From: Streptomyces amritsarensis
Lineage (GTDB): Bacteria > Actinomycetota > Actinomycetes > Streptomycetales > Streptomycetaceae
NCBI RefSeq assembly: GCF_001953875.1
Contig: NZ_MQUR01000051.1
Location: 1 to 54,525 of the forward strand
Reading direction: 5' to 3'
Length of the DNA stretch: 54,525 nucleotides
Notes under the pieces: model-generated
What the model saw: only the letters and a program-made list of their open reading frames with translations
Told to the model about the DNA's origin: nothing
Database searches by the model: none
Program-made: the position numbers and the translations under genes
Part shown: positions 8,107 through 16,431 of the stretch, in pieces
Layout: each line of letters opens with the position of its first letter
Numbering within the stretch: position 1 is the stretch's first letter

Positions 8107-8682
8107 TCACCAGAGCCTGTCGACGCTGCCGGGGTGGAGCGGGACGCGCACGGCGGTGAAGGCCGCCCGGTCCGCGGCCGGGGTCTCGGTGAAGAAGGCC
8201 GCCATCACCGCCTTGTCGAAGCCCGGGGCGTCGGTGGCCAGCGGGTCCCCGGGGGTCCCGCCCACGAGGACCGTGCCCGGCAGCGGGGCGAAGCCGGCCG
8301 CCTCGTAGAACGGCGCGAGGGGCCGGTCGCAGCTGAACAGGGCCAGGTCCACGGCCGGGTCCGCGGCGAGTTCCGCGCGGGCCGCGGCCACCAGCCGCCC
8401 GCCGAAGCCCTGTCCGCGCAGCGCGCTGCGCGTCACGACGGAGCTCAGCCCGGCCGCCCGGTAGGTGCGCCCGGCGAGCGGGATCCCCTTGTACAGCAGC
8501 GCCAGCGCGGCGGCCACCGCCCCTTCGTCGTCGAGGAGCAGGAGGGTGCGCGGCGCCAGCGCCGGGTCGTGCCCCGGGGTGGAGCCGGGCCAGGCCTCCG
8601 CCTCCAGGTCCGCGACCTGGACGGCCAGCGCCGCGGGCACGTCGGCTTCGGCGAAGCCCAGCACCCGCGGTTCCGCGCTCAC
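8107..8682 (-). CDS. GNAT-family N-acetyltransferase
   Basis: An acetyl-CoA-dependent acyltransferase of about 191 residues with unknown acceptor. The acetyl-CoA loop is seen as VVTRSALRGQGFGGRLV (the R-G-Q-G-F-G core) with the preceding beta-4 strand, and FYEAAGF marks the C-terminal part of the fold. Start: the GTG at 8682, preceded by CGGAG with good spacing; a GTG at 8697 is also open. It lies 85 bases downstream of the PhzF gene on the same strand and could be cotranscribed with it. Confidence 0.85.
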   Translation of the reverse strand: MSAEPRVLGFAEADVPAALAVQVADLEAEAWPGSTPGHDPALAPRTLLLLDDEGAVAAALALLYKGIPLAGRTYRAAGLSSVVTRSALRGQGFGGRLVAAARAELAADPAVDLALFSCDRPLAPFYEAAGFAPLPGTVLVGGTPGDPLATDAPGFDKAVMAAFFTETPAADRAAFTAVRVPLHPGSVDRLW

Positions 8683-8767
8683 GCTGCGGCTCCGCACCCG
8701 GCGGGCGGCCGCGCCGCCGCCGGGGCTGCGTCCCGGGCCCGGCTCCTCATGTGTCGCAGGTGCCGGG

Positions 8768-9631
8768 TCACGGGATGCGGACCGCCGCGCCGCCGACGCG
8801 GACGCGGGGGTCGCCCTCGCGCAGTTCGACCGTGAGGACGCCGGGGCGGCCCATGTCCGCGCCCTGGTGCAGGGTCAGCACGGCGTCCTGCGGGACCAGG
8901 CCGAGGGCGCGGGCGTACGCGCCGAAGGCGGCCGCCGCGGCCCCCGTCGCCGGGTCCTCGACGACGCCGCCGACCGGGAACGGGTCGCGTACGTGGAACT
9001 CCCGCGGGCCCGCCCGGTGCACCAGCTGGACGGTGGTGAGGTCCAGGCGCCGCATCAGCGCCTCCAGCCGGGCGAAGTCGTAGTCGAGGTCCGCGAGCCG
9101 GGCCCGGGTGGCGGCGCCGATCACCAGGTGGCGGGCTCCGGCGTAGGCGATCCGCGGCGGGAACGCCGGGTCGAGGTCGGCCTGCGGCCACTCCAGCGCG
9201 GCGAGCGCCTCGGCGAGGTCGGCGGCGGCGATCTCCTCGATGTGCGGCTCGACGCTGGTCAGTGTGGCCCTCAGGCGGCCGTGCTCGGCGGTGACGGACA
9301 CCGGGACGGTTCCCGCCCGGGTGGCGAGGAGGAGCTCGCCGGCTCCGATCCGCTCCGCGAGCGCGACGGCCGTGGCGACGGTGGCGTGGCCGCAGAAGGG
9401 GACCTCCGCCTTCGGGCTGAAGTAGCGCACGGTGAAGGAGCGGCCCTCCTGGCCGCCGAGCCCCTCGGGCGGGTCGGTGAGGAAGGCCGTCTCGCTGTAG
9501 CCCAGCGTGGCGGCGATCTCCAGCATCGCGTCCTCGTCCAGCCCGGAGGCGTCGAGGACGACCCCGGCGGGGTTGCCGCCGTCCGGGTCGTCGGAGAACG
9601 CGGTGTAGCGCAGTACCTCGGTATCGGTCAT
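8768..9631 (-). CDS. PhzF-family protein, full length (287 aa)
   Basis: A full-sized member of the PhzF fold with two matching lobes. GYSETAF (44-50) holds catalytic Glu48. FCGHATVATA is the first glycine-rich loop, and GVVEDPATGAAAAAFGAY is the second-lobe counterpart. Start: ATG 9631 (MTDTEVLRYT), because the residues encoded upstream are Arg/Asp-rich and unlike the family. The reaction is unknown; only a few family members have a defined substrate. It is flanked by the GNAT gene downstream and an SDR gene upstream, all leftward. Confidence 0.9.
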   Translation of the reverse strand: MTDTEVLRYTAFSDDPDGGNPAGVVLDASGLDEDAMLEIAATLGYSETAFLTDPPEGLGGQEGRSFTVRYFSPKAEVPFCGHATVATAVALAERIGAGELLLATRAGTVPVSVTAEHGRLRATLTSVEPHIEEIAAADLAEALAALEWPQADLDPAFPPRIAYAGARHLVIGAATRARLADLDYDFARLEALMRRLDLTTVQLVHRAGPREFHVRDPFPVGGVVEDPATGAAAAAFGAYARALGLVPQDAVLTLHQGADMGRPGVLTVELREGDPRVRVGGAAVRIP

Positions 9632-9685
9632 GCGGTCATGATCGGCGCCGTCGGCGCGTCGTGGCAACGGGGGCCGGGCAGCGGT

Positions 9686-10447
9686 TCAGCCGCGGCCGAT
9701 GTACGGCATGGCGGTCGCCATCACCGTCGCGAACTGCACGTTCGCCTCCAGCGGGAGCTCGGCCATGTGCAGGACCGTGCGGGCCACGTCGGCGGCGTCC
9801 ATGACCGGTTCGACGGCCAGCTGCCCGTTGGCCTGGAGGATGCCGGCCTGCATCCGCTCGGTCATCTCGGTCGCCGCGTTGCCGATGTCGATCTGGCCGC
9901 AGGCGATCCGGTACGGCCGCCCGTCGAGCGACAGGGACTTCGTCAGGCCGGTCATGGCGTGCTTGGTCGCGGTGTAGGCGATCGAGTTCGGGCGGGGCAC
10001 GTGGGCGGAGATGGAGCCGTTGTTGACGATGCGGCCGCCTTGCGGGTCCTGGCCCTTCATCTGCCGGAAGGCGGCCTGCGCGCAGAGGAAGGCCCCGGTG
10101 AGGTTGACGTCGACGACCGAGCGCCAGGCCTCGTAGGTGATGTCCTCCAGCGGGACGCCGCCGGGCCCGAAGGTGCCCGCGTTGTTGAAGAGCAGGTCGA
10201 GGCGTCCGTAGCGGGCCCGCACTGACTCGAACAGCCGATTCACCTCGTCCGGGTCGCTGACGTCGGCCGGCACGCACAGTACGTCGGCGTCGGCCCCGGC
10301 CGCGGCGGCGGTCTCCTGGAGCGGTTCGGCCCGACGGCCGGCCAGGGCCACGGCCCATCCCGCCGCGGCCAGGGTCAGGGCCACCGAGCGGCCGATACCG
10401 GAGCCGGCGCCGGTCACCACGGCGATCTTCTTCGTAGGTTCGTCCAT
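9686..10447 (-). CDS. Short-chain dehydrogenase/reductase
   Basis: A 253-residue classical SDR. The cofactor loop is GAGSGIG at 13-19, with ADVS at 61-64, NNAG at 88-91, and the catalytic Ser145, Tyr158 and Lys162 (YTATK). Arg38/Arg39 after the second strand favour NADP(H). The C-terminal end (NVQFATVMATAMPYIGRG) matches a subgroup of actinobacterial SDRs of unknown substrate. Start: ATG 10447; no homology lies upstream. It ends 54 bases before the PhzF start, so the leftward SDR-PhzF-GNAT genes may form one transcript. Confidence 0.9.
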   Translation of the reverse strand: MDEPTKKIAVVTGAGSGIGRSVALTLAAAGWAVALAGRRAEPLQETAAAAGADADVLCVPADVSDPDEVNRLFESVRARYGRLDLLFNNAGTFGPGGVPLEDITYEAWRSVVDVNLTGAFLCAQAAFRQMKGQDPQGGRIVNNGSISAHVPRPNSIAYTATKHAMTGLTKSLSLDGRPYRIACGQIDIGNAATEMTERMQAGILQANGQLAVEPVMDAADVARTVLHMAELPLEANVQFATVMATAMPYIGRG

Positions 10448-10556
10448 GGGGCCGCAGGGTACGTCACAGCGCGCTCCGGTCCCGGGACGTTCCGATTGCT
10501 GAGAGCATGGGTCGGTCAGGGGTGCATAAAAGCAGATGAGAAGACTGGAGTTCCGC

Positions 10557-11876
10557 ATGTCGGAGAGAGGCCCCGCGACGGCACCCTCGCACGACTCGTC
10601 GCCCGAATCGCCCTCCGCCCCCAGCGCCACCGCGTCCCTGACGCGCGCCCGCCGCACGAGCCTGCTCGTCACCTTCATACTCGGCGGGCTCACCGCCCTC
10701 CCCCCGCTGTCCATGGACATGTACCTGCCGGCCCTGCCGCAGGTCACCGACGCCCTGAACAGCCCCGCGGCGACCATCCAGCTCACCCTCACCGCCTGCC
10801 TCGCCGGCATGGCCCTGGGCCAGCTCGTCATCGGCCCGATGAGCGACAAGTGGGGCCGCCGCCGGCCGCTGCTCGTCGGCATGGTGGTCTACGTCCTGGC
10901 CACCGCCATCTGCGCCCTCGCCCCGACCGCCGAGCTGCTGATCGCCTTCCGGCTGCTCCAGGGCCTCGCCGGGGCCGCCGGCGTCGTCATCGCCCGCGCC
11001 GTCGTGCGCGACCTGTACGACGGCGACGAGATGGCCCGCTTCTTCTCCACCCTGATGCTCATATCCGGGGCCGCCCCGATCGTCGCGCCGCTCATAGGCG
11101 GCCAGGTGCTGCGCTTCGCCGACTGGCGGGGCGTCTTCGTCGTCCTCACCGGTGTCGGCATGCTCCTCACCCTGATGGTCTGGCGCGGCCTCGGCGAGAC
11201 CCTGCCGCCCGAGCGGCGGCACACCGGCGGCGTCGGCTCCGCCCTGCGGACCATGCGCGGACTGCTCGGCGACCGGGTCTTCACCGGCTACACCCTGACC
11301 GGCGGCTTCGCCTTCGCCGTCCTCTTCGCCTACATCTCCGCCTCCCCCTTCGTGGTGCAGGAGATCTACGGGGCGTCGCCCCAGACCTTCTCCCTGCTCT
11401 TCGGCCTGAACTCGGTCGGCCTGATCCTCGTCGGGCAGGTCAACGGCAAGCTGCTGGTCGGCCGGGTCCGCCTGGACAAGGTGCTGGCCGTGGGCCTCGC
11501 GGTCGTCCTGGCCTCCGCGGTGTCCCTGCTGCTGATGGCGACGGGCGCCTTCGGCGAGGTCGGGCTGGCACCCATCGCGGGCGCACTGTTCGTCCTCATG
11601 TCGGCGATGGGCATCGTGCTGCCGAACACCAACGCGCAGGCACTGATGCGGACCCCGCACGCGGCCGGATCGGCCTCCGCGCTGCTCGGCACCTCCTCCT
11701 TCCTGGTCGGCGCGATCGCGTCGCCGCTGGTGGGCATCGCGGGCGAGGACACGGCGGTCCCGATGGCACTGGTGCAGCTGGTGTGCGCGGTGCTCTCGGT
11801 GAGCTGCTTCCTGGCCCTGTGCCGGCCCTGGCAGAAGCGGGACGCGCAGACCGCGCCCGCCGCGGCCGAGGACTGA
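10557..11876 (+). CDS. Bcr/CflA-type multidrug efflux MFS transporter
   Basis: A proton-coupled drug exporter of the 12-helix DHA1 group. After a 40-residue polar N-terminus come the Bcr/CflA signature PPLSMDMYLPALPQ in helix 1, GPMSDKWGRR in the loop between helices 2 and 3, and LPNTNAQAL plus AGSASALLG in the C-terminal half. It has 439 residues. Start: the ATG at 10557, with CTGGAG six bases upstream; an ATG at 10536 is in frame but has a poorer ribosome-binding site. It is divergent from the SDR gene. No local regulator is evident. Confidence 0.93.
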   Translation: MSERGPATAPSHDSSPESPSAPSATASLTRARRTSLLVTFILGGLTALPPLSMDMYLPALPQVTDALNSPAATIQLTLTACLAGMALGQLVIGPMSDKWGRRRPLLVGMVVYVLATAICALAPTAELLIAFRLLQGLAGAAGVVIARAVVRDLYDGDEMARFFSTLMLISGAAPIVAPLIGGQVLRFADWRGVFVVLTGVGMLLTLMVWRGLGETLPPERRHTGGVGSALRTMRGLLGDRVFTGYTLTGGFAFAVLFAYISASPFVVQEIYGASPQTFSLLFGLNSVGLILVGQVNGKLLVGRVRLDKVLAVGLAVVLASAVSLLLMATGAFGEVGLAPIAGALFVLMSAMGIVLPNTNAQALMRTPHAAGSASALLGTSSFLVGAIASPLVGIAGEDTAVPMALVQLVCAVLSVSCFLALCRPWQKRDAQTAPAAAED

Positions 11877-11884
11877 GCCGAGCG

Positions 11885-11931
11885 GCCGGGGCCGGGGCCG
11901 GGCCTCGCGGAGGCCCCGGCCCGGGCCGCAC
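11885..11931 (+). terminator. GC-rich hairpin behind the MFS gene
   Basis: The sequence is built from GGCCGGGG blocks facing CCCCGGCC blocks, centred on GGCCTC-GCG-GAGGCC (11901-11915). It starts within about 10 bases of the MFS stop, which fits a rho-independent terminator. Confidence 0.65.
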
Positions 11932-11968
11932 GGACGGCCCCGGCCCCGGCTCGCCGTAAACTCGGCAG

Positions 11969-12991
11969 GTGAACCTCTCCGCCCCCACCACCGCCGACAC
12001 CCTCCGCAGCACGCTCGGCGGGCTGCTCGACGGCCTCCCGCCCAAGCAGGCCTCGGCCGCCGTCGAACGGCTCATCGCCAACTACCGGGGGCGGACCCCC
12101 ACCGACGCACCCGTACTGCGCGACCGCTCGGACGTCGCCGCGTACGCGGCGTACCGCATGCCCGCCACCTTCGAGGCCGTACGGGCCGCCCTGGACGCCC
12201 TGGCCGAGGCCGCGCCCGACTGGGCGCCCGCCTCGCACGTCGACGTGGGCGGCGGCACGGGGGCGGCGACCTGGGCGGTGGACGCCACCTGGGACGGCCC
12301 GCGGCAGACCACCGTGCTGGACTGGGCCGAGCCCGCGCTGGCCCTCGGCCGGGAACTGGCGGCGGCCTCCGGCTCACCGGTGCTGCGCGGCGCCGAGTGG
12401 CGGCGGGCCGTCATCGGCTCCGGCATGGCGATCCCCGACGCCGACCTGGTGACGGTGTCGTACGTGCTCGGTGAACTGACCCCGCAGGCCCGCACGGCCG
12501 TCGTCGCCGAGGCGGCCCGGGCCGGCCGGGCGGTGGTGCTGATCGAGCCGGGCACGCCCGAGGGCTACCTGCGCATCCGCGAGGCCCGCGACCAGCTGAT
12601 CGCTGCGGGGCTGAAGGTCGCCGCGCCGTGCCCCCACGACGGGACCTGCCCCATCGAGGTCGGCAAGGACTGGTGCCATTTCTCGGCGCGGGTCAGCCGC
12701 TCCTCCCTGCACCGGCAGGTCAAGGGCGGCTCGCTGCCGTACGAGGACGAGAAGTTCAGCTACGTCGCGGCGACCCGCTTCCCGGTGGAGCCGGCCGCCT
12801 CCCGGATCACGCGCAAGCCGCAGATCCGCAAGGGGCTCGTCCTGCTGGAGCTGTGCGGCCCCGCGGAGGGCGACGGCGCCGGCCTGACCCGCGTCAACGT
12901 GACCAAGCGCCACGGCGACCTCTACAAGGCCGCGCGGGACGCCGACTGGGGCCGGGCCTGGCCGCCGCCCTCCGAGGACGCCGGGAACTAG
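11969..12991 (+). CDS. Rsm22/METTL17-like small-ribosomal-subunit methyltransferase relative
   Basis: A 340-residue protein of the Rsm22 family, whose mitochondrial members act in small-ribosomal-subunit assembly. The SAM-binding core is HVDVGGGTGAA near residue 90, with VLDWAEPALALG following. The family's cysteine set is present: CPHDGTCP, WCHF about ten residues on, and a lone Cys in LLELCG. In METTL17 the corresponding residues hold a 4Fe-4S cluster; the same is plausible here but not shown. Start: the GTG at 11969. Its stop overlaps the stop end of the convergent dimethylargininase gene by four bases. Confidence 0.85.
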   Translation: MNLSAPTTADTLRSTLGGLLDGLPPKQASAAVERLIANYRGRTPTDAPVLRDRSDVAAYAAYRMPATFEAVRAALDALAEAAPDWAPASHVDVGGGTGAATWAVDATWDGPRQTTVLDWAEPALALGRELAAASGSPVLRGAEWRRAVIGSGMAIPDADLVTVSYVLGELTPQARTAVVAEAARAGRAVVLIEPGTPEGYLRIREARDQLIAAGLKVAAPCPHDGTCPIEVGKDWCHFSARVSRSSLHRQVKGGSLPYEDEKFSYVAATRFPVEPAASRITRKPQIRKGLVLLELCGPAEGDGAGLTRVNVTKRHGDLYKAARDADWGRAWPPPSEDAGN

Positions 12992-13818
12992 GCGGCGCCG
13001 AGCCCTGGGCCGGGTCGCAGCTCCTGGGTGCAGCACTTCACGCTGCCGCCGCCCTTGAGCAGTTCCCCGAGGTCCATCGGGATCGGTTCGAACCCCCGCT
13101 CGCGCAGCGGGCCGAACAGCCCGGTCGCCGCCTGCGGCAGCAGCACGTGCCGGCCGTCGGACACCGCGTTCAGGCCGAGGGCTGCGGCGTCCCGCCCGTC
13201 GGCGATCAGCGCGTCGGGGAAGAGCCGCCTGAGCACGCCCCGGCTCCCGGGTGAGAAGGCCTCCGGGTAGTACATGACCTCGTCGCCGTCGAGGACGCTG
13301 AGCGCCGTGTCCAGGTGGTAGTAGCGCGGGTCCACCAGGTCGAGCCCGATGACGGGCCGGCCGAAGAACTCCTGGGCCTCGTCGTGCGAGAGCGGGCTGG
13401 AGCGGAAGCCGCGGCCGGCGAGGATGAAGCTCGCCGTGACGGCGAAGTCGCCCTCGCCCTCGTTGACGTGGGCGGGCTCGCGGATGTCCCGGTAGCCGTG
13501 GCTGCGGAACCAGTCGAGGTGCCGTCCGGCCTCGGCGGCGCGTTCGGGATGGGCGAACCGGGCCCCGAGGACCCTGCCGTCGACCACCAGGGCCCCGTTC
13601 GCCGCGAACACCATGTCGGGCAGCTCGGGATCCGGTACCAGGGTCTCGACGGTGTGGCCCAGGGACACGTACCGGTCCCTGAGGTCCTCCCACTGGGTCT
13701 GTGCGAGGGGCAGGTCCACCGGTTTCGTGGGATCCATCCACGGATTGATGGAGTACGTGACCTTGAAGTGTGCGGGTGGGCACATCAGATAGCGCCGGGG
13801 TGTGGCGTCTCTGCGCAA
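12988..13818 (-). CDS. ddaH: Dimethylarginine dimethylaminohydrolase (amidinotransferase fold)
   Basis: This enzyme class hydrolyses N-omega-methylated arginines to citrulline and methylamines. The 276-residue length and single-domain five-bladed fold fit. Motifs seen: MCPPAHFKVTYSINPWM at the start, the acidic EGEGDFA segment, the histidine in YYHLDTALSVL, and the nucleophilic cysteine in GGSVKCCTQEL near the end. Start: TTG at 13818, with GAGGAG six to seven bases before it; an internal ATG at the MCPP motif would trim the N-terminus by 11 residues. It is divergent from a TetR gene, and the shared region has several inverted repeats, so TetR control is likely. Confidence 0.85.
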   Translation of the reverse strand: MRRDATPRRYLMCPPAHFKVTYSINPWMDPTKPVDLPLAQTQWEDLRDRYVSLGHTVETLVPDPELPDMVFAANGALVVDGRVLGARFAHPERAAEAGRHLDWFRSHGYRDIREPAHVNEGEGDFAVTASFILAGRGFRSSPLSHDEAQEFFGRPVIGLDLVDPRYYHLDTALSVLDGDEVMYYPEAFSPGSRGVLRRLFPDALIADGRDAAALGLNAVSDGRHVLLPQAATGLFGPLRERGFEPIPMDLGELLKGGGSVKCCTQELRPGPGLGAA

Positions 13819-13858
13819 AGAAGGCTCCTCACGGCTTTCACGACTCGGGACGAGTGCT

Positions 13859-13876
13859 GGAGAGAATCGTCTCTCC
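13859..13876. promoter_or_regulatory. Inverted repeat in the ddaH/TetR promoter region
   Basis: GGAGAGA-ATCG-TCTCTCC is a perfect 7-bp inverted repeat 41 bases from the dimethylargininase start. Its GAGA/TCTC arms resemble those of the second palindrome at 13947-13958, so both could be sites of the neighbouring TetR protein. Confidence 0.5.
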
Positions 13877-13924
13877 TGGACCGGGACGACGCAGTGGACC
13901 GATGGGGTGGTTTACCGAACCGTT

Positions 13925-13958
13925 GAGAGACGAGGAGAGCGAGAGACGAGACGTCTCG
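13925..13958. promoter_or_regulatory. Palindrome and direct repeats just before the TetR gene
   Basis: CGAGACGTCTCG (13947-13958) is a perfect 12-bp palindrome 18 bases before the TetR start. GAGAGACGAG occurs twice, at 13925-13934 and 13941-13950. Position and symmetry suggest an autoregulatory operator. Confidence 0.55.
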
Positions 13959-13976
13959 CTTTGATAGTTTCGGGGC

Positions 13977-14645
13977 ATGACCAGAACCCCTGACGCCACA
14001 CGCCGCAGCGACCGCTCCCGGCGCGCCATCCTCGACGCCGCGCTCGCCCTGGTGGGGGAGGTCGGCTACAACAAGCTGACCATCGAGGCCATCGCCGCCC
14101 GCGCCGGCGTCGGCAAGCAGACCATCTACCGCTGGTGGCCCTCGAAGGCCGCCGTCCTCCTGGAGGCCTCCCTCGCCCTCGCCGGGGACGCGGAGGCGGA
14201 TGCCGAATGGGCCGGCTTCCCCGACACCGGGGACCTCGCCGCCGACCTGAAGTCCGTGCTGCGGGCGACGGTCGACGAGTTCAACGACGAGAAGTACGAG
14301 GCCCCCGCGCGCGCCCTGACCGCGGCCGGCGCCACCGACCCCGAGCTCGGCGCCCGGTTCACCGAGCAGTTGCTGGAGCCGCAGCTCGCCCTCTACGAGG
14401 CCCGGTTGCGCACGGCCCGCGAGGCCGGCCAGCTCGCGCCCGACACCGACCTGCGACTGACGGTGGAGATGCTGCTCGGGCCGCTGACGTACCGCTGGCT
14501 GCTGCGCACCGCGCCGCTCACGCACGCGTACACCGACGCACTGGTGGACAGGGTGCTCGGCGGGGTGGCAAACGTCACCGCCCGCCAGGCGGCCGACCAC
14601 CTGCGTTCACCCCGGAATGTTTGCCCTGATTCTGCGGGTATGTAG
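13977..14645 (+). CDS. TetR-family transcriptional regulator
   Basis: A 222-residue repressor-type protein. The helix-turn-helix is clear: ILDAALALVGEVGYNKLTIEAIAARAGVGKQTIYRWWPSK is split over residues about 19-58, with the TIYRWW recognition-helix signature. The C-terminal ligand domain resembles the TetR_C_16/AcrR-like group with LGPLTYRWLLR. The ligand is unknown. It is divergent from ddaH and preceded by palindromes, so it probably controls itself and ddaH. A possible -10 (TTGATAGTTT) lies at about 13961-13970. Confidence 0.92.
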   Translation: MTRTPDATRRSDRSRRAILDAALALVGEVGYNKLTIEAIAARAGVGKQTIYRWWPSKAAVLLEASLALAGDAEADAEWAGFPDTGDLAADLKSVLRATVDEFNDEKYEAPARALTAAGATDPELGARFTEQLLEPQLALYEARLRTAREAGQLAPDTDLRLTVEMLLGPLTYRWLLRTAPLTHAYTDALVDRVLGGVANVTARQAADHLRSPRNVCPDSAGM

Positions 14646-14758
14646 GGATTGGCGTTCACCCATCCCCGGCCCCCCGGTCTCACAGAGCGGTCACCCGGGG
14701 CGCAGGATGGTGGGACCATGTGAAGGTCTGCCGGGGAAACGGTGAGGTGAGGGGATAG

Positions 14759-15508
14759 ATGGGGTCTGAGTCCGGCCGCGTCGAACGCGGCGAGCAGAGC
14801 AGGATCTCCCAGTGGCTGCGCCGGCGGCAGAAACCCACCGCCGAGGACCCCGTACGCGAGCGCGAGGCGCTCCTCCTGGCCGTCGCCGCCGCCGGTCTCC
14901 CCCTCGCCCCCGCCGCGCATCCCGTCGGCTATCGATGTTCGTGCGACCGCATCGGCTGTCCGACCCCCGCACGACATCCCGTCTCCTTCGCCTGGCAGAC
15001 CCAGTCGACCACCGACCGCGCACAGATCGAGCGGTGGGCGCGCAACCAGCCCCAGGCCAACTTCATCACCGCGACCGGCATGGTCCACGACGTGCTCGAC
15101 GTCCCGTTGGAAGCCGGCGCCGCCGCCCTGACGCGGCTCCTGGAAGCCGGCATCAAGGTCGGCCCCGTCGCCGAATCGGCCGGCACCGGTGACCAGGCCC
15201 GGATGCTCTTCTTCACCGCCACCCGCGGCACCCCCGAGGACGAGGACGAGTGGTGGCCGTGCGCGCTGGACTGCCACCCCGAAACCATGGACGAACACCC
15301 GGGGCTGCGCTGGCACTGCCGCGGCAGCTACGTCCTGGTCCCGCCGGCGGCCCTCCCCGGCGACCAGGCGGTGACCTGGATCCGCGGCATGGAGCACCCC
15401 CTCCCGGACCCGCTCACCCTCCTGGAAACCCTGACGGACGCCTGCGCCGCGTACGCCGACACCTCCGACCGCACCCCGGCGACGGTGGCCTGGCCGCTGG
15501 GCCGTTGA
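14759..15508 (+). CDS. Bifunctional DNA primase/polymerase (prim-pol) N-terminal domain protein
   Basis: A stand-alone 249-residue prim-pol domain without helicase or other partner domains. A cysteine-rich patch CSCDRIGCPTPARHP (about 60-74) is typical of the group, followed by the TATGMVHDVLDVP segment where active-site acids are expected. The C-terminal half has GLRWHCRGSYVLVPP, the usual histidine/glycine motif. Compared with the common DVD(P) acid pair the sequence reads DVLDVP, so catalytic competence is uncertain. Start: ATG at 14759 with GAGGTGAGGGG upstream. Its role in streptomycetes is not known. A terminator-like hairpin follows. Confidence 0.8.
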   Translation: MGSESGRVERGEQSRISQWLRRRQKPTAEDPVREREALLLAVAAAGLPLAPAAHPVGYRCSCDRIGCPTPARHPVSFAWQTQSTTDRAQIERWARNQPQANFITATGMVHDVLDVPLEAGAAALTRLLEAGIKVGPVAESAGTGDQARMLFFTATRGTPEDEDEWWPCALDCHPETMDEHPGLRWHCRGSYVLVPPAALPGDQAVTWIRGMEHPLPDPLTLLETLTDACAAYADTSDRTPATVAWPLGR

Positions 15509-15518
15509 GACGTGGAGC

Positions 15519-15539
15519 GCCGGGGGCGGCGCCCCCGGC
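15519..15539. terminator. Hairpin between convergent prim-pol and yaaA genes
   Basis: GCCGGGGGC and GCCCCCGGC form a 9-bp stem around a short loop. It lies in the 40-base gap between two convergent genes and could end both transcripts. Confidence 0.65.
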
Positions 15540-15548
15540 CACAGCGCG

Positions 15549-16352
15549 TCAGTGGTGGATCTGCGTCACGACCACGTCGAGGGACCAGGCGCGGCCCGCC
15601 TTCGCGGGGGCCTGCGCCTCGACCACGTAGCCGAGGTCCCGCAGGGCCGTCACCAGCTCGGCGGGCGAGCCGGGCACCGCGCCGGCCACCAGCAGGTCCC
15701 GGACCAGCCGGCCCTTCGTCGCCTTGTTGAAGTGGCTCACCACGGACCGCTTCTCCACGCCGTCGACCATCTGCGAGTGCAGCACCCGCACGGTCGCGGT
15801 CCGGCCCGCGACCTCGCCCTTGGGCTTCCACGCCGTCGCGTACGCCGCCGAACGAAGGTCCAGCACCAGCCCGTCCCCGGCCGCGGCGGGCAGCACCTCG
15901 GCCATCGGGGCGCGCCAGTACGCGCCGAGCGCGCCCAGCCCCGGCAGCTTCACACCCATCGAGCAGCGGTACGAGGGGATGCGGTCGGTGACGCGCACCG
16001 CGCCCCACAGCCCCGAGAAGACGAGCAGCGCATCCTCGGCGACGGTCCGCGCCGGCGCGGGCAGGTCGGCCAGGCCCAGCGCGTCGTAGAGCACGCCGGT
16101 GTAGATCTCCCCCGCCGGGCGGGCCGCCGCCGAGCGCAGCTCCGCGTTCTTCGCGACCTCGCCGCGCAGGCCCTCGCTCAGGCCCAGCACCTCACGGGCC
16201 TTCAGCTCGTCGCCCGTGCACAGGTCGAGCAGTTCCTCCAGCACCGCCGCGCGGGCCGGCGCCAGGCCGGGCAGCGACAGCTCCTGCGGCTCCAGCGGTG
16301 CGCCGGATCCTCCGGCGGCCTTTCCCTCGGAGGGCGGCAGCAGCACGAGCAC
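15549..16352 (-). CDS. yaaA: YaaA (UPF0246) peroxide-stress protein
   Basis: YaaA-family proteins limit free iron and oxidative DNA damage in E. coli and show a DNA-binding fold. Typical elements are LLPPSEGK at the N-terminus, GEIYTGVLYDALG mid-protein, FSGLWGAVR, and VVSHFNKATKGRLVRDLL near the C-terminus. Start: GTG at 16352, preceded by GGAGAA; a start at 16376 would add eight basic residues. It has 267 residues, near the usual 250-260. Placed convergent to the prim-pol gene. Confidence 0.93.
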   Translation of the reverse strand: MLVLLPPSEGKAAGGSGAPLEPQELSLPGLAPARAAVLEELLDLCTGDELKAREVLGLSEGLRGEVAKNAELRSAAARPAGEIYTGVLYDALGLADLPAPARTVAEDALLVFSGLWGAVRVTDRIPSYRCSMGVKLPGLGALGAYWRAPMAEVLPAAAGDGLVLDLRSAAYATAWKPKGEVAGRTATVRVLHSQMVDGVEKRSVVSHFNKATKGRLVRDLLVAGAVPGSPAELVTALRDLGYVVEAQAPAKAGRAWSLDVVVTQIHH

Positions 16353-16431
16353 GGTGGTTCTCCTTCGGTACGACACGTCGCAGGGGATGCGGCCCCCCGG
16401 CCAGGGTAGACGCCCGCCCGGCCCCCTCCGC

